Below are positions 1-8,660 of a DNA stretch of 64,000 nucleotides, one piece after another (the stretch's first letter is position 1; each line of letters opens with the position of its first letter). Under the pieces are notes generated by a model. It was given only the letters and a program-made list of their open reading frames with translations. It did not search any database and was not told the DNA's origin. Source of the stretch: JABDBL01 sp963845445 (lineage in GTDB: Bacteria > Cyanobacteriota > Vampirovibrionia > Obscuribacterales > Obscuribacteraceae); the NCBI GenBank assembly GCA_963845445.1, contig CAWJSE010000002.1, positions 2,914,001 through 2,978,000 on the forward strand, written 5' to 3'. The translations under genes were made by a program, and so were the position numbers.

Positions 1-1
1 G

Positions 2-1198
2 AGCACAATCGTCGACGTCTTACCACTGCTGAGCACCGATGCTGTGCGTGATCGGTGCACGCGTATTCTCCAAGCCGCCTACGCCGGTAAAACCAAGCAC
101 TTCCAGTTGGTCCCGCAGCGGCTGGAAGCGGTGGCAGATCTTGTTGTTGGGGTGACAAGGCGAGATTACCCCTCGCTTGAAATCCCGGTTCATAGCCGTT
201 GGGGTCACTTCGAGGTGGGTGGTGTGAATAGACCACACTTGCTCACATCGCATTCCACCAATCGCTTCGAGGTGGCTAAGTCGATGATCGACCTGGCCAT
301 GGTCTCGACGATAACCGATGCCGGTGCAGGTAAGTGGTCGTTCACAGAGAAGCAGACCGGACAACGTCATGCGCGGTCGGAAGGTCTGGCGGTGGCAGCC
401 TACCGTGCCATGGAAGCGGGGCTGTTCTCGTCCGACCCAAGCAATCCCTGGCGCGCCGATGCCGAGGCACTCTGCTCTATAACCAACGAGCAACTGGCGG
501 CTGCCTTTCAGCATTCTGACAAGAATCCTCTGATCGGATTTGAAGCACGTGCGGACCTTCTCCGTCGCCTGGGGCAGGCAGCAGCTGCCCAGCCGATATT
601 CTTCGGTGAGCCCGCGCGACTGGGTAATCTGCTCGATTATTTCGGCCGCGAGGGTCGCACCGTCGAAGCAGCGGACATTGTCTTCACGCTCCTGAGGTCG
701 CTCAATGCGGTTTGGCCGGGGCGCATCAAGATTGGTGGCATCTCGCTAGGCGATTGCGGTCGCCACTCGTTGATTGCGGGAGACCAAATTGTGCCATTCC
801 ACAAGCTCATACAGTGGATGGCCTATTCGTTCTTTGAGCCGCTCGAAAGGGCTGGGCTCATGGTGGTCAATCCGAACCGCATGACCGGCCTCGGCGAATA
901 CCGCAACGCCGGTCTCTTCACTGACCTGGGAGTCCTAGTCCCTTGTCACGCAGAGCTGGTGACCACCTGGCTTGACCCAATGAGCGAAGCGGTGGTTGAA
1001 TGGCGCGCCTTGACCGTCGCGCTGCTCGACCGTCTGCATCCCATGGTCTGTCATCGCCTCGGCCTTAATAAGGAGCAATTCCCGCTGGCCAAGATGCTGC
1101 AGGGCGGCACATGGCAGGCTGGGCGCGAGATCGCCAAAGAGCTGCGTGAGGATGGTGGCCCGCCGCTGCTCATCAAGAGCGACGGCACACTGTTCTAA
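2..1198 (+). CDS. DUF1688 / URC4-like protein, 5' end cut by the window
   Basis: The C-terminus carries the hallmark stretch of the DUF1688 (URC4/urg3) family: GGTWQAGREIAKELR, then GGPPLLIKSDGTLF. Other family-like segments are HSRWGHFEVGGV, DAGAG, RSEGLAVAAY, FSSDP, VPFHKLIQWM and EWRALTVALLDRL. Fungal members act in the URC uracil-degradation route; the exact reaction is not settled. A GTG at 44 could start a 384-residue protein, but the open frame continues upstream to base 2 (STIVDVLPLLSTDAVRDRC), which matches the expected N-terminus, so the gene is probably truncated by the window edge. It belongs to a G+C-rich island with the HAD gene that follows. Family call fairly sure; role inferred. 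Confidence 0.8.
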   Translation, partial: STIVDVLPLLSTDAVRDRCTRILQAAYAGKTKHFQLVPQRLEAVADLVVGVTRRDYPSLEIPVHSRWGHFEVGGVNRPHLLTSHSTNRFEVAKSMIDLAMVSTITDAGAGKWSFTEKQTGQRHARSEGLAVAAYRAMEAGLFSSDPSNPWRADAEALCSITNEQLAAAFQHSDKNPLIGFEARADLLRRLGQAAAAQPIFFGEPARLGNLLDYFGREGRTVEAADIVFTLLRSLNAVWPGRIKIGGISLGDCGRHSLIAGDQIVPFHKLIQWMAYSFFEPLERAGLMVVNPNRMTGLGEYRNAGLFTDLGVLVPCHAELVTTWLDPMSEAVVEWRALTVALLDRLHPMVCHRLGLNKEQFPLAKMLQGGTWQAGREIAKELREDGGPPLLIKSDGTLF

Positions 1199-1261
1199 TA
1201 GGCTCCCAGACCGTCTTCCGTCCAGGGCGCGCATCCTGGTCGTCCATCAACTGTTAGCTCG

Positions 1262-1315
1262 AGCGCCGGAAGCTAAGACTCGCTCTTGCTCCCGGCGCTT
1301 TGCCTTTTCACAAGG
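1262..1315 (+). terminator. Hairpin terminator after the DUF1688 gene
   Basis: AGCGCCGG (1262-1269) pairs with CCGGCGCT (1292-1299) and is followed by a T-rich run. It separates the DUF1688 gene from the HAD gene, whose Shine-Dalgarno lies just downstream. Confidence 0.6.
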
Positions 1316-1336
1316 GATCTTTTAAGAGAGAGAGTA

Positions 1337-2191
1337 ATGATGACAACACTTCTCAATGAAGAGGGAGAACCCTACCTGATTGCTGCCATCGACTTTGATG
1401 GCACGCTTGCCTACCTGGGCGAAGTTAGCCCTCAGAATGCAGCGGCGGTCCAGCAACTTAAGGAGTATGGCATTAGACCGCTGCTGGCGACCGGACGCAA
1501 TCACCACCACATTGGTGCGTTCAACCACCACCAGGGTTTTGAAGATCCGACGGTTACTTCAGACGGTGCGCGAGTGCATTTTCCTGGAAGCCCAGACCAC
1601 CTCCTCTCTTGGGCCTTGTCACAGGAAATTTCGACAGCGATTATTCAAGAAGCGGTGAATCAGGCGGTCACTTGCCTCTGTTTTTGCGAAGAGGCGCTCT
1701 GCCTTACCAATTATGCTGATTGGGGCCTAGACATGGAGCGTCACCGCGAGGTTGGGGTTCGCTTTCAGACGGCGCATCCCGGGCGCGCGATACAGATGGG
1801 TTTGCGAGTCTTCAAGACCCTCAGCTATTCGACTGATCTCGAACGCCTCGAGAAACTTCGGGATTCGATCCTCGGTCGCTTTGGTGGGCAGGTGGCTTGC
1901 ATTCGCAACACCCCCAAGTTTCTTGAATTCATTTCGAAAGGAGTGAACAAAGTCTGGGGACTCAAAATCGTTACCGAGCAGCTTGGTATAAAGCCAAGCC
2001 AGGTACTGGCCTTTGGCGATGGCGTCAACGACATAGGAATGTTGACCTGGGCTGGTTGTGGTTTGTGCATGGCACACGGACACCAATTGGCTCGGGCGGC
2101 AGCTAAGATGGTTGCGCCAGAAGGACCCCCAGAAACGAATTTTGCCCTGGCAGTGGCTCAGCTACCAACACTGTTAACCACTCTACACTGA
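1337..2191 (+). CDS. Cof-type HAD-IIB family hydrolase
   Basis: HAD motif I is AAIDFDGTLAYLG near the N-terminus, with DxD nucleophile and acid. Motif II region is PLLATGR, and the C-terminal motif IV reads FGDGVNDIGML. The type IIB cap lies between them, and the length of about 284 residues fits Cof/YbiV phosphatases, which remove phosphate from small metabolites such as sugar phosphates or flavin and pyridoxal phosphates. The start ATG at 1337 is preceded by a purine-rich AGAGAGAGAG; an upstream in-frame TTG at 1286 lacks this. Single-gene unit between two terminator hairpins in the G+C-rich island. Substrate unknown. Confidence 0.85.
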   Translation: MMTTLLNEEGEPYLIAAIDFDGTLAYLGEVSPQNAAAVQQLKEYGIRPLLATGRNHHHIGAFNHHQGFEDPTVTSDGARVHFPGSPDHLLSWALSQEISTAIIQEAVNQAVTCLCFCEEALCLTNYADWGLDMERHREVGVRFQTAHPGRAIQMGLRVFKTLSYSTDLERLEKLRDSILGRFGGQVACIRNTPKFLEFISKGVNKVWGLKIVTEQLGIKPSQVLAFGDGVNDIGMLTWAGCGLCMAHGHQLARAAAKMVAPEGPPETNFALAVAQLPTLLTTLH

Positions 2192-2240
2192 GCGAATGCG
2201 ACAGTTGCTATCAAGCGGCTGTCGCATTCGCAGGCTATCG
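2192..2240 (+). terminator. Perfect 13-bp hairpin after the HAD gene
   Basis: GCGAATGCGACAG (2192-2204) pairs perfectly with CTGTCGCATTCGC (2219-2231), directly after the HAD stop codon. There is no long T run, so it may act as a transcript-end stabiliser as well as a terminator. Confidence 0.6.
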
Positions 2241-2330
2241 TTTCGGAGCAAGATTCATAAATTGGACCTTGTTTTCGAGACTTTGGCTTTTTTAGATCCC
2301 TTTATATTTTGTATCTGGCTAATCCACAAG

Positions 2331-2713
2331 GTTGTCAACTTCTAGCGGAGCCGCGCTAAGTCCGGCGCAAAAATAAGAATTTATAATGATTGCATGGCAA
2401 AGCATATCGACCGGATAAGCAAAACATTACAAAGAGGCTATGCAAAGCCCGTCTATTGCCAATCTGTCATACCCACAATAAATTCTATGGCTTGCCTTTT
2501 AATTTTGCCTGTGTTGATTTTGATTGCCCGTGGCGATTAAGACTAAAGTGATATCTGCAACTAATCTTCGGGGCGAGGCTGAACACTAATAAATAAACAT
2601 CACGCTTATCAATAGTGTTCAGCCGCATCCCGTAGACGCCAGCTGACCAGTTTCGATCGGAAGAATTGTTCTTCTGGTGGCTAGGTCAGCACTTCTCCGA
2701 ACGGAAGGATAAC
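2331..2713 (+). promoter_or_regulatory. Leader A: AT-rich non-coding leader with long hairpin
   Basis: No gene is seen here. The segment starts with a GTTGTCAAC box and a TAGCGGAGCCGCGCTA hairpin (about 2343-2358), continues with AAGAATTTATAATGAT, and ends with a long stem at 2569-2632 built on GGCTGAACACTA and TAGTGTTCAGCC, with outer CGGG/CCCG pairs. The same order of elements, with partly conserved sequence, recurs at 8221-8534. It leads into a dCTP deaminase-like gene preceded by GGAAGGA. Likely a long 5' untranslated region or cassette boundary; function unknown. Confidence 0.5.
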
Positions 2714-3742
2714 ATGAAAATTATCAACAAGGGCAGAGCCCTCGTTCGCAAAGCTACTGGCGCTACTGCACGTCGGATCTTTCGCTGGGGGTTGATCCAA
2801 CCGGGAGTATGCGAGGTGCTGTTTGAGCATTTCCGCCCCAGCGTTACGGATATTCTCAGAGAAGACAAGGCGCTCATGCGCGAATTCGTGACAGAGCACT
2901 GTCGCGAAGCGATGCTGCAGATCCTCAAGGACGCGCAGGACGATCCCCTCCTAATCCGTGAATTTGTGGCTGCCCTTGCTGCCAACGGCTGCATTCCGGG
3001 CGGTGGGATTTTGGGCGCCCCACAAATTGTCGACGGCATGCGGCGAGGCAAGATCAAGATCTCTCCTCTGCCTGAGCTGTACAAGGTGCCGGGGCATCCC
3101 AACGGACAATCGCCCTACAATCCGACGACGGTAACCCTTCAGCTGGGGACTTCGTTCGGGGTGCCCAGAGATGGGGTGATCATTGACCGATCTCGCCGTT
3201 CGGGACAAGATTATTTGGGAGATCCTGACTGCTGCGCGCGTACCGAACTACAGGTCGGCGACAAGGTCGCAATTCTACCTATCGGTTGCTCTGAACGGGA
3301 CTACTACTGGATGGAGCGACACTTGTGGGAAGAGTATGGCGACTTGCTCAAATTGGTTGTCCGTGGTTTCCTCATCTGCCTGACCCTGCAGACGGTCGAG
3401 TTCCCTCTGCCAGAGGTAGAAGGGGGAGAAGCCTACGCGGGCTTCTTGACCGGACGCACCCTGCACGCCCGCACGGGACTGGGTTGGGAACTGGCGCCGC
3501 GATTAAACGCGGGTGACAAGCAGCCAATCGCACTGGAGCCACACAACCTCGCGCGAGCAGTTCATGTTCTGACCGCAGGCGAAGATCCGGTCGTCAACCT
3601 CACTATCTTCCCTGTGGTGAACGCCCCGACCTACACCAACGTCACTGTCACCGGCCAAAAATGCTGGGCCGGCAGGGGTTACAGTCACGTCCAAGGTGCT
3701 CACCGCAATGGGATCCTGGTTCTCCCCGGTGCTGAAGTCTAA
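2714..3742 (+). CDS. dCTP deaminase/dUTPase-superfamily-like protein with helical N-terminal extension
   Basis: 342 residues from ATG 2714, which sits behind GGAAGGA. Residues about 105-330 resemble the DCD/trimeric dUTPase fold: YNPTTVTLQLGTSF matches the entry strand SvDlrLG, GFLTGRTLHARTGLG matches the GRSSLARLGL motif, and a LEPHN segment followed by LTIFPV matches the LELxN and C-terminal strands. The first ~100 residues are amphipathic and unassigned. The deaminase active-site Glu is not obvious, so activity on dCTP or dUTP is uncertain. The last residues (RNGILVLPGAEV) recur in a tiny ORF at 8661-8804, showing a second, decayed copy. G+C-rich codon use with its own terminator. Confidence 0.55.
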   Translation: MKIINKGRALVRKATGATARRIFRWGLIQPGVCEVLFEHFRPSVTDILREDKALMREFVTEHCREAMLQILKDAQDDPLLIREFVAALAANGCIPGGGILGAPQIVDGMRRGKIKISPLPELYKVPGHPNGQSPYNPTTVTLQLGTSFGVPRDGVIIDRSRRSGQDYLGDPDCCARTELQVGDKVAILPIGCSERDYYWMERHLWEEYGDLLKLVVRGFLICLTLQTVEFPLPEVEGGEAYAGFLTGRTLHARTGLGWELAPRLNAGDKQPIALEPHNLARAVHVLTAGEDPVVNLTIFPVVNAPTYTNVTVTGQKCWAGRGYSHVQGAHRNGILVLPGAEV

Positions 3743-3865
3743 GCAGAATCGGCTTCTACTCCCCAGAAGATGTGGATGAGCCCCGCGACAACCATCCCGT
3801 GGCCGGACCAATTCGCCTGCCAACGGCACTGCCTTGAAAGAGGTTTGTATGTACGGAGGACGAGG

Positions 3866-3915
3866 GTCCTGTGGACTAGGTCTTAGGACAGTCTACGGGA
3901 CTTTTCGTCTTTTTT
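3866..3915 (+). terminator. Terminator after the dUTPase-like gene
   Basis: GTCCTGTGGACT (3866-3877) pairs with AGTCTACGGGAC (3890-3901) over 12 bp with two wobbles, followed by TTTTCGTCTTTTTTTG. The sequence after the T run (to about 3966) resembles that after the VWA terminator at 5880-5942, so the downstream flanks are also shared between units. Confidence 0.8.
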
Positions 3916-3968
3916 TGTTTTTCCGTAATTAAAAAATTCAGAGTCCATCCCAAAAGCAGATATATCAA

Positions 3969-4085
3969 CGTACTTCCACTTCTCTTCATGCCACCAAATC
4001 TACCACTCTTGCGGGCGTGCGCCGGCAGGTCACTCAGGTGGCATGCAAGATCAATCGCTGGCGGGAGTGGGAACCCCTACGAAAA
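3969..4085 (+). pseudogene. Relic of the 3' part of the LOG-like gene
   Basis: Reading from 3969 gives HATKSTTLAGVRRQVTQV then KINRWREWEP. The LOG-like protein at 8924-9794 reads HATKFNTLAGVRRHVTQV then KIDRRRKNEP. The match is clear at DNA level too (GGCGTGCGCCGGCA, ACTCAGGTG). No start codon, no complete frame and no remaining 5' part are visible, so only a fragment survives behind the dUTPase-like gene. Confidence 0.75.
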
Positions 4086-4238
4086 TCCCCTGCAACAACA
4101 GGATAGGTAAGGATTAATAATGTTGATAGCTTCGCTAATTGTAAGTGCTCATTTAATGTCTTAAACCAGATAAAAATAAGCAATAGAATGTCCCAATTTC
4201 GAAGCAAAATGAGCCAGCAAGCGGTTGGGCTTATAGTA

Positions 4239-4282
4239 TGACTGCCTTGACTTTGCTTGACTACTTTAGTCAAGCTAGGTCA
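4239..4282 (+). promoter_or_regulatory. Hairpin in the leader of the VWA gene
   Basis: CTTGACT and AGTCAAG pair, extended outward by ATGAC and GTCAT, about 130 bases before the VWA start. The rest of 4086-4412 is AT-rich and shows no gene. It may be a leader structure comparable in role to that before the dUTPase-like gene. Confidence 0.4.
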
Positions 4283-4412
4283 TCTAACCACCCCCGTCTT
4301 TGAGCCCCCACCCAATTGATGCAATAACCAAAAACTAGCAGCGCATTTTTTACTCCGATTAGGAGACGCTATGGTCTTGGTTTGGGGTGAGTTTAGATGA
4401 AGGAGCACCGAC

Positions 4413-5726
4413 ATGAAGTTCGCGTGGCCGTGGGAACAGTATCTGGAATTGGAGCTGCTCTATCGGGGACAGCTCTCGCCTGCTGAGGACATCGTCGTGG
4501 CTTGCGCTCGCATCAATCCTGGCAAGCTCAAGCCTCCCAAAGATCACGAAGTGTCACGACACTTCGAAATCGTCATTGACACCTCGATCTCCATGCTGGG
4601 AAGAAAGCTGGCAGACGCCAAAACAGCCGCCAAGCGGGTGGTTGACCTTTTGCCAGCAGATGCCTGGTTTGCGATCGCCGCCTTCAGCACGACCGCTTAC
4701 CATGTCCACCCTATGCCGGGTGCCACGGTGCAGGCGAATGATCTCGAGAAGTACCTGGCGCACAGGGCCATTGACGCGCTTGAAGCCAAAGGCAACACCA
4801 ACTTCTTTGCGGGGCTGGCGCTGGCTCACCAGCAAGCCTTCGGTGCACCGGTCTTGGAACGCCACGGCATTTTCTGCTCCGATGGCGAGAACAACACTCA
4901 AGAGCGTGAATTCGCCGACTTCATGGATGCTATGCGAGAGGAGCGGCGCCGGGGCATCTACTTCCAAGTCAGTCCCTTTCGCTTCGGGCATGGGCGAGCC
5001 AACGAACGGGTCGGCTACCTGCGCCAGCTTTCCGATGTCAGTGGCGGGGATGGTGTGCGCGTCATCCTCGACTCGTCTGAACTCGAAGCAGCCGCAGCCA
5101 ACTGCCTTACGGGCATTCGCAAGAAAGTCCTGAGCAACCTGCGCTTGTTTTTGAGGCTTGCTCCCGGCGCCGAGCTACTCGACCTCAAGCAGGTCGCCCC
5201 GACCATCGCTCCTCTCAAGGACCTCATTCTGCCTGGTCCCGACGGGAGGTACATCGCCCACATGGGAGCGTGGGGTAGAGAGAGTCAGCTCGAGTTCCTC
5301 ATTAAAATTAGAGCGCCAAAAGGGGCATTTGACCCAGAAGGGTACAAGCTCGCTGGGATCTCCTTGCAATTCAATCACCGCGGCGAAGAGTTCCAACTGC
5401 CCGAAACCGGCGAGGGACTGCCAATCAGAGTTACTTGGACGAAGGACGACTTCGAGGCCACCGACCTTTACGACGAGCCCGATGTACTTCGTGCCCAAGA
5501 CGCCGTCGATTTCTCCGATTCAATCGATGCCGGACTGGACGCCCTTTCTGAGGAAGAATTTGACGAAGCCGAGAGAAGTTTTGGACGGGCGGCTCAGCTA
5601 GCCCACAAGTACGACGACCAGGCTTCGCTCGGAGAACTGCGCTCTGTTTGTGAAGTGATCGATCCGGCCAAAAGGATCGGTCGAGTGTTCGCAGCCACTC
5701 GCCGAGCGATGCGACCATGTCCGTAG
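4413..5726 (+). CDS. von Willebrand factor type A domain protein
   Basis: 437 residues; ATG 4413 follows AAGGAG at optimal spacing. The VWA domain occupies roughly residues 50-240: FEIVIDTSISML supplies the MIDAS DxSxS motif, GNTNF the Thr and FCSDGENN the distal Asp, so metal binding looks intact. A beta-rich region follows (about 240-360), then a helical C-terminal part (about 370-437) with DALSEEEFDEAERSFGRAAQLA, which resembles one TPR-like hairpin. No signal peptide or membrane segment, so it is probably cytoplasmic. Similar VWA proteins act as scaffolds or regulators with partner enzymes, but no partner gene is adjacent. Last gene of the first G+C-rich island. Confidence 0.8.
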   Translation: MKFAWPWEQYLELELLYRGQLSPAEDIVVACARINPGKLKPPKDHEVSRHFEIVIDTSISMLGRKLADAKTAAKRVVDLLPADAWFAIAAFSTTAYHVHPMPGATVQANDLEKYLAHRAIDALEAKGNTNFFAGLALAHQQAFGAPVLERHGIFCSDGENNTQEREFADFMDAMREERRRGIYFQVSPFRFGHGRANERVGYLRQLSDVSGGDGVRVILDSSELEAAAANCLTGIRKKVLSNLRLFLRLAPGAELLDLKQVAPTIAPLKDLILPGPDGRYIAHMGAWGRESQLEFLIKIRAPKGAFDPEGYKLAGISLQFNHRGEEFQLPETGEGLPIRVTWTKDDFEATDLYDEPDVLRAQDAVDFSDSIDAGLDALSEEEFDEAERSFGRAAQLAHKYDDQASLGELRSVCEVIDPAKRIGRVFAATRRAMRPCP

Positions 5727-5838
5727 ACGCTTCATCCACCAGTGCCCCCTTGGGCTCCCGCTCAGGTCGTTACAAGCCGCGGACTTAGAGACCTTGCGAG
5801 AAGGGCTCAAGGTATTGAATGGATCACGGCAACACACT

Positions 5839-5890
5839 ATACCCGGAAGGCAGGGTCCGACTACCTGTTTTCCGGGTATTTTCATTTTTT
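5839..5890 (+). terminator. Terminator after the VWA gene
   Basis: ATACCCGGAA (5839-5848) pairs with TTCCGGGTAT (5870-5879), with an inner CAGG/CCTG stem, followed by TTTTCATTTTTTGG. Strong intrinsic terminator. Confidence 0.8.
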
Positions 5891-6013
5891 GGTCTTTCCC
5901 TAATTCCAAGGTTAGAGTTCAGCCGAAAAACCAGATATCTATTTAAAAAATCTAGACAATCTAGCTATTTCATGGCACAATTATTTTAGAATAATGCAGG
6001 GCAATAAATTTCT

Positions 6014-6307
6014 ATGAACACTGAATGGAACCTGGCAGAAGCCAAAAATAGATTTAGCGAATTATTCAATCTTGTACTAACAAATGGCCCTCAGCACATT
6101 CATCGTCGCAAAGACAAAGTTGTTGTTATCTCTGCCAAGGACTACGAAAAACTAAAAGGAAAGCAGCTTAAATTCAAAGACTTTCTTTTAAATGGGCCAT
6201 CTTTAGCAGAAGTCGATTTGAAGCGAGACAATTTATTTTACCGACAAAACAGCCTTCAAAGCCAAATCTATTTCCTCCAACTTATTTGCTGGCACCATCC
6301 CGGCTGA
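6014..6307 (+). pseudogene. Phd/YefM-type antitoxin with replaced C-terminus
   Basis: Residues 1-72 (WNLAEAKNRFSELFNLV, HRRKDKVVVISAKDYEKL, FKDFLLNGPSL) are a typical Phd/YefM antitoxin with the N-terminal dimerisation/DNA-binding fold. From about base 6232 the reading frame runs into the antisense of a mazF fragment, so the last ~24 residues (LFYRQNSLQSQIYFLQ...) are junk and the normal toxin-binding tail is lost. No PIN or RelE toxin follows. Probably a broken, orphan antitoxin that may still bind its promoter. Confidence 0.7.
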
Positions 6308-6436
6308 TTGAATTCTTCCGGTCTTCGAATCTACAAATCTATTAGCGTCCAATGAACGCAATTGAAAGCAAAGAAATATAGTATCTTTTGGCAAGCCACT
6401 TTCTTTGGCTTTGACTAGAACATTTGTCGGCCGCGC
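6233..6436 (-). pseudogene. mazF/pemK toxin, C-terminal two-thirds only
   Basis: The minus strand reads 67 codons to a TAA: RPTNVLVKAKESGLPKDTIF, then QLRSLDANRF, GRIQSAG and LEEIDLALKAVLSVK. The GLPKD motif, the Q(I/L)R(S/T)LD segment and the amphipathic C-terminal helix are those of MazF/PemK endoribonucleases. A stop codon (6437-6439) lies just before it and the first ~45 residues, with the catalytic Arg strand, are missing. It sits immediately downstream of its probable RHH antitoxin, in the usual antitoxin-toxin order. Confidence 0.75.
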
Positions 6437-6440
6437 CTAA

Positions 6441-6719
6441 TCACTTGTTTTTACGGAGCCCGTCCATTTCTGTTTGCCTAAAGTCATTTGTGATAACTGC
6501 ACATTCACGCAAAATTTCGGGGTCATTGGCCATTTCTAACATGGACTTTTCAAACTCATGTCGCTTCTTATTATTCACATAATCTTGCAAGGCAACAGTA
6601 ACTAGTTTATTTAGATTAGACCCCTCAGCAATAGTACTAACTGATAAAACTTCATCTAGCAGTTTGCTAGGCAGGGCAAAGCTTCTTCTCACGGTTTTCC
6701 CTGACGTTTTTTTTGGCAT
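6441..6719 (-). CDS. Ribbon-helix-helix antitoxin (MazE-like role)
   Basis: 92 residues. TVRRSFALPSKLLDEVLSV is an RHH strand and first helix, NLNKLVTVALQDYV the second; the charged tail would wrap the toxin. It precedes a truncated mazF by 4 bases, so the cognate toxin is dead and the antitoxin is orphaned. A copy of its last codons (FKQTEMDGL) is found at 13591-13621, so the module once existed in more than one copy. Function by family: DNA-binding antitoxin and autorepressor. Confidence 0.75.
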   Translation of the reverse strand: MPKKTSGKTVRRSFALPSKLLDEVLSVSTIAEGSNLNKLVTVALQDYVNNKKRHEFEKSMLEMANDPEILRECAVITNDFRQTEMDGLRKNK

Positions 6720-6893
6720 GTCACACCTCTAGTAACACTAATTGTAACATATTTTGAGTTCATTATTGCTGAAATTCGGTGAGATTTATCGGTACGTTTT
6801 GAAGCCGCGGGTACCATAATTAAAGCCCTCCCCTTTGGAAATTGATATTTCAAATATCGATTTCTGGCTTTAGCGTGATAAGATATTGGTATT

Positions 6894-8159
6894 ATGTTGC
6901 CAAGAAATTTTAAAAACTTACTTCTTGAAGCGGCGCAAGACACCCCGGTGGTAATGCTTAACGGCGCTCGCCAGACCGGTAAAAGTACATTAGTACAGGG
7001 ACTTTTCTCAACTTCGTCAGCCCCACACTATATTTCATTGGATGATTATGTCACTTTAGATTCAGCGCGCTCTGACCCGCAAAAATTTATTGAAAGCTTG
7101 CCGGAACGGACAGTCATTGACGAAATTCAGCGCGTTCCGGAGTTGATGTTAGCTATTAAATATTCTGTAGACAGAAACAGACGCCCCGGGCGTTTCTTTT
7201 TGACCGGCTCTGCTAATATTTTAGCCTTACCAAAGGTAGCAGATACTCTTGTCGGTAGAATAGAGATTCATACTTTGTGGCCCTTATCGCAAGGCGAAAT
7301 TCACGGCGTTCAGGAGTCTTTTGTTGATAGTATTTTTGCTAATGCAGCACTTAGATCAAAAAAGCAAACGAAGCTAAATGATTTAGTCAATTTGATGAGT
7401 GTAGGTGGTTATCCGGATGTTTTGCAGCGCACGAAAACAGAGCGGCGCAGCGACTGGTTCACCAGCTATATAAGCACCTTGATCGAAAGGGATGTTCGCG
7501 ATCTTCGTCATATAGAACAATTAACGGTAATGCCTAAACTCTTGCAACTGCTGGCTGCCCGTGCCGGAAGTTTATTGAATTATTCTGACCTGTCTCGATC
7601 ATTGCAAATAAACCTCTCCACCCTGAAGGGCTATTTGTCTCTTCTTCATTTGCTTTTTCTTGTTGTGCCTGTCCCACCCTGGTTTGGTAATATTGGCAAA
7701 AGGCTAGTGAAATCGCCAAAAATATATTTGAATGATTGTGGCTTGCTTTGCCATTTGCTTAATTGTGATACGAAAGCACTGACCGATGACGGCACTTTAC
7801 TAGGCAGAGTATTTGAAAACTTTGTTATTATGGAGCTCACGAAGCAACTGTCTTGGAGCCGAATCAAGGCTAAGCTATACCATTTTAGGACCGAGAGCGG
7901 ACAAGAAGTAGATATTGTTTTAGAGGCAGCTGATGGGCGTCTTGTGGCTATCGAATGTAAAGGCGCAATTACCTTGGGCGCGGATGCATTTAAAGGACTA
8001 AAAGTTTTAAAGGAGCTAACTGGCAAAAAATTTCATCGTGGCATTGTGCTTTATTTAGGCTCCGAAACACTCCCTTTTGCAAAAGATTTTGAGGCTGTTC
8101 CTGTTTCTGCATTGTGGGAAACTTCAAGCGGAGCTGCCCCTGCGTTATCGTTGGCGTAG
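6894..8159 (+). CDS. AAA-type ATPase with DUF4143 C-terminus (COG1373)
   Basis: 421 residues. Walker A is GARQTGKST near residue 25; Walker B is TVIDEIQRVPEL near residue 75; FLTGSAN follows as the sensor-like strand. The mid part contains a winged-helix stretch. The DUF4143 C-terminal part has GQEVDIVLE followed by VAIECKG, a PD-(D/E)xK-like acidic/Lys pattern. Proteins of this family are common in accessory regions and their substrate is unknown. It is next to decayed toxin-antitoxin genes, as is its distant homologue at 13703-14878. Backbone-like codon use; no clear Shine-Dalgarno. Confidence 0.85.
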   Translation: MLPRNFKNLLLEAAQDTPVVMLNGARQTGKSTLVQGLFSTSSAPHYISLDDYVTLDSARSDPQKFIESLPERTVIDEIQRVPELMLAIKYSVDRNRRPGRFFLTGSANILALPKVADTLVGRIEIHTLWPLSQGEIHGVQESFVDSIFANAALRSKKQTKLNDLVNLMSVGGYPDVLQRTKTERRSDWFTSYISTLIERDVRDLRHIEQLTVMPKLLQLLAARAGSLLNYSDLSRSLQINLSTLKGYLSLLHLLFLVVPVPPWFGNIGKRLVKSPKIYLNDCGLLCHLLNCDTKALTDDGTLLGRVFENFVIMELTKQLSWSRIKAKLYHFRTESGQEVDIVLEAADGRLVAIECKGAITLGADAFKGLKVLKELTGKKFHRGIVLYLGSETLPFAKDFEAVPVSALWETSSGAAPALSLA

Positions 8160-8220
8160 GGCTCTTTTAAAGGATATTACCAAGAGCGATGTTGCAAGCC
8201 TTTGGCAACCGCTAATCTGC

Positions 8221-8534
8221 AAAGTTGTCAACGCCTAGCGGAGCCGCGCTAGGATCTAATCAAATATAAGAATTTATAATGATAGTCCAATATGTATAGA
8301 ACAAACATATGCGTCGGGACAAGAAAAGCGCACAGCAAGTTCTTGAAAGCCCTTTCTTTCCTCTGTATCTTGGACTTCAAGGATCTCTACAGTCTTTCTG
8401 TTTAGTTTCAATACTCTTGCTTTTACTTAGCGACTCAGATTAAGAGTAAGTGAATTCTTCAACTAATCTTCGGAGCGCGGCTAAACACTATCAAATAAAT
8501 ATACCCCACGATAGTGCTTAACTATGCCCCGAAG
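8221..8534 (+). promoter_or_regulatory. Leader B: second copy of the cassette leader
   Basis: Same order as leader A: AGTTGTCAAC, the hairpin TAGCGGAGCCGCGCTA, then ATAAGAATTTATAATGAT, an unconserved middle, CAACTAATCTTCGG and a long stem (8468-8534) with CTTCGG/CCGAAG and CACTATC/GATAGTG around an AAATAAATAT loop. Paired segments differ from leader A yet still pair, which suggests that the RNA or DNA fold matters. No gene is seen in it. Confidence 0.55.
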
Positions 8535-8660
8535 AGACGGTCGAAGTTTAGCAGGTGGCTTGATCTGAAAGAACGGTTCTTTCGGCAGCCGACCCCCATT
8601 CCATAGAAGAAAGGCAGTTCCCATGTCTCGGACCAGCTGGCCGGAACGGCGCCTCAGAGA

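Noticed and set aside
4034..4273. 79-codon minus-strand frame between the LOG relic and the VWA gene
   Set aside because: Overlaps the relic, no ribosome site, low-quality composition.
2331..8534. Integron-type attC sites for the G+C-rich cassettes
   Set aside because: The edge hairpins lack the paired RYYYAAC and GTTRRRY core sites, are not repeated identically after each gene, and no integron integrase is present. Stray GTTAGGC matches near 62294 and 63840 have no partner.
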